From Nitrospira sp. (GTDB lineage Bacteria > Nitrospirota > Nitrospiria > Nitrospirales > Nitrospiraceae): DNA of 64,000 nt. The notes beneath the pieces were generated by a model. It was not told the DNA's origin. It did no database searches and saw nothing but the letters and a program-made list of their open reading frames with translations. The position numbers were made by a program, and so were the translations under genes. This document shows, in pieces, positions 62,182 to 64,000 of the stretch (positions are counted from its first letter, which is position 1; each line of letters starts with the position of its first letter). The stretch lies in the NCBI GenBank assembly GCA_022842445.1, contig JALHPO010000002.1:186001-250000 (forward strand), given 5' to 3'.

Positions 62182-64000
62182 TCACACATCCGCACCCCGC
62201 CGAGCATTCTCCACCACCCTTGCTGCAAGCGTTGTACTGTAGCGTTCTGACGCAAATGCAGCAGCAATGTCGATCGGTGTCTTGCTTCTTAGAGCGATCC
62301 TCTGCAGCAAGATGAGCAGCGGCGACGCCACAGACAACACAAAGGCCGGCAACCAGACACCCCTAAGGTCCGGGCGTTTCTTGAGCCAGCGAGACAACAA
62401 CTCCTCGCGTGTAGGAGCAATCGGTTCCACAAGATTGACGACGGCCGGCGCCGAATCCATATCCTGAACCGTTGCCCTGATCACCTGGGCAGCCATGCCC
62501 ACATCACACAGATTAATCCGGCTCGATCGCGGCCCCACAGCGATGTAGATCGGCCCCAACTCTCGGCCCAACCGCCCGGGTGGTTCATAATCAGAAAAAT
62601 CAACCAGCGGGCCTGGCCTGATGACCTTGACCTTTAAGCCAAGCGTTGGCCCCTGCTCCACAACTTCGCGTTCCGATTCCGCCTTGCCCCAGACATAGGG
62701 CCCACGGCCAAGATTGCCTGCATCCACCGGCGTCTGTTCATCGAGCGGCCCGCCCATCTCTTTACTGGTCTTCAACACGGCCAAACTGCTGATGTGGATG
62801 AAACGTTGAATCGATGCCTTGGCAGCGCTCCTGAGAAGATTGCGCGTCGCCAGCACAGAGTTTCGTTCATGTGCTTCCTTGCCTCCTGCAGTTTCTGCAG
62901 CGCAATGGACGACGGTTTGGACTCCGGACAATACTGACCCATCGAAGTCTCCTCCGAGATCGGCCTTGGCATATTCGACCCCCGGTTCCCGTTCCGAAGG
63001 AGGAGGCACACGGCGCCCCAGCGCACGGACCGGCCACCCACATTGGCGCAGTTCTGCGACGACAGCCCGGCCCAGCATTCCGCTTCCGCCTGTGACCAGT
63101 ACCAACCCCTTCCCTGTACCGATCGGCGGAAGCTGCCGGGTGCGCGCCTCCAGATCGGCCTCCGCCCTCGCCTCGAATTCTTCTTTGGCTTCGCGCAATC
63201 TCTGGCCGACCTGCTCGCAGAGACGAACCGTCTCTCGGATGGAAGACGGCGACAACGGCGGCGGGGTACCGTGACGGATGCTGTTATAAAACGCCTCAAT
63301 CAATTCAGCCAACCCCGGGTAGCCCTTACCTTTCTTGAGAATCCGCGAGGCAAATCCGCGCGTCGATCCCACTAGAATTTGCATGGCTTCCCGATAGGGA
63401 TTCGAGAGAATTCCTACTGCCGAGGTTCCCGGCCCCGCCAGCCTGGTCAGTTGGCCTCGCACAAAATCCGCGCGCAATGATCCGTTGGTGCCCACAACCC
63501 GCAAATAGGAATCGATCGGCCGCCCTCGCAATGTTACGACAAGCACTCCTGTGGTCTCGCCTGCCTGCAACAACGCATGGACTTCACCCTCAGGGCGGAC
63601 ATACAAGGACTGAAGCTGCGAGGCTGTCCCGGCCGCTCCACCCAGAGCATCCAGCAACGTGTAGACCGGATGCGGGAGAATATCCAGCAGCTGATCGATG
63701 GGAGACATCAACGACCGCCCATCGTTGGACTTTCTCACCGTCTTAAACGAAAAATAGCTTTCAACGTGAACCACGCGGCCGATCAGCGGCAGCGACGCAG
63801 TGAGCGCGCGCGCCGGCGCCTCGTAGAGCAGCTGATGCCCGGCGCAGACAGACAGGCTGGCTTTCCGCGCAGCCTCAAGGACCGCATCCACCTCCGCCAA
63901 TCGCAGCGTGAAGGGCTTCTCCACATAGACATGGGCGCCATGCTCCAAACACAGTATGGCCAAATCCGCGTGGGTCGCGGGAGACGTGGCGATGTGGACG
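62182..64000 (-). CDS. Gfo/Idh/MocA oxidoreductase fused to an SDR epimerase/dehydratase, 5' end outside window
   Basis: The frame is open to the window edge. The visible protein starts inside the Gfo/Idh/MocA Rossmann domain (VHIATSPATHADLAILCLEH, then GAHVYVEKPF with the conserved Lys) and continues through its C-terminal sheet to about residue 270. After a Glu/Arg-rich linker a complete SDR domain begins (GLVLVTGGSGMLGRAVVAEL), with FIHISSLAVL and YVWGKAESEREV holding the Tyr-Lys pair. Fusing two sugar-modifying activities suggests consecutive oxidation or epimerisation steps on one nucleotide sugar. It leads the operon into the SGNH and DUF218 genes. Confidence 0.88.
   Translation of the reverse strand, partial: VHIATSPATHADLAILCLEHGAHVYVEKPFTLRLAEVDAVLEAARKASLSVCAGHQLLYEAPARALTASLPLIGRVVHVESYFSFKTVRKSNDGRSLMSPIDQLLDILPHPVYTLLDALGGAAGTASQLQSLYVRPEGEVHALLQAGETTGVLVVTLRGRPIDSYLRVVGTNGSLRADFVRGQLTRLAGPGTSAVGILSNPYREAMQILVGSTRGFASRILKKGKGYPGLAELIEAFYNSIRHGTPPPLSPSSIRETVRLCEQVGQRLREAKEEFEARAEADLEARTRQLPPIGTGKGLVLVTGGSGMLGRAVVAELRQCGWPVRALGRRVPPPSEREPGVEYAKADLGGDFDGSVLSGVQTVVHCAAETAGGKEAHERNSVLATRNLLRSAAKASIQRFIHISSLAVLKTSKEMGGPLDEQTPVDAGNLGRGPYVWGKAESEREVVEQGPTLGLKVKVIRPGPLVDFSDYEPPGRLGRELGPIYIAVGPRSSRINLCDVGMAAQVIRATVQDMDSAPAVVNLVEPIAPTREELLSRWLKKRPDLRGVWLPAFVLSVASPLLILLQRIALRSKTPIDIAAAFASERYSTTLAARVVENARRGADV

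Overview
The window looks like chromosomal DNA of a Nitrospira-type bacterium (phylum Nitrospirota). The reasons are the GC-rich coding style, a chlorite-dismutase-family haem protein, many conserved genes of unknown function that I associate with this group, and an exopolysaccharide/PEP-CTERM locus with its own two-component system. This assignment is inference from gene content; no rRNA or tRNA gene was seen.

Layout. 0-18.6 kb is mostly housekeeping and small unknown genes: the end of a pilT gene, thpR, cinA, a coproheme-decarboxylase-like protein, an outer-membrane protein, an RRM protein, a PilZ protein, a LysE exporter, a rhodanese, yajD, ppa, a VF530 protein, yaeQ, an unknown 596-residue protein and proA. 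18.7-29.3 kb is one minus-strand operon for a hybrid type II secretion/type IV pilus machine: secretin with TPR and cohesin-like parts, three pseudopilins, a LysM lipoprotein, GspF, GspE and PilM/N/O/P-like proteins. 29.5-34.3 kb makes nucleotide sugars: rmlB-rmlD-rmlA-rmlC for dTDP-L-rhamnose, with rmlD frameshifted in this sequence, and a UDP-sugar dehydrogenase.

35-55 kb is the PEP-CTERM/exopolysaccharide region. It has a BACON-repeat protein, an orphan MacB-type permease, a TPR lipoprotein, an M48 protease, two PEP-CTERM proteins, the response regulator PrsR and sensor kinase PrsK, an SGNH/DUF5989/SxtJ/carbamoyltransferase cassette, a decayed polysaccharide deacetylase and a parallel beta-helix protein. 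Three sigma-54 (-24/-12) promoter sequences precede the BACON gene, one PEP-CTERM gene and the beta-helix gene. PrsR is a sigma-54 activator, so these are candidate members of one regulon. 55-64 kb is a minus-strand polysaccharide cluster (acetyltransferase, glycosyltransferases, flippase, FkbM methyltransferase, DUF218 and SGNH proteins, oxidoreductase-epimerase fusion); part of it is visibly more AT-rich and may be acquired.

The most unusual structure is a 439-bp unit between prsK and prsR. It carries only a four-helix-bundle (S23/IVS-type) gene, is bounded by 28-bp imperfect inverted repeats, and is flanked by an exact 8-bp direct repeat. It looks like a minimal mobile element inserted about 30 bp upstream of prsR.
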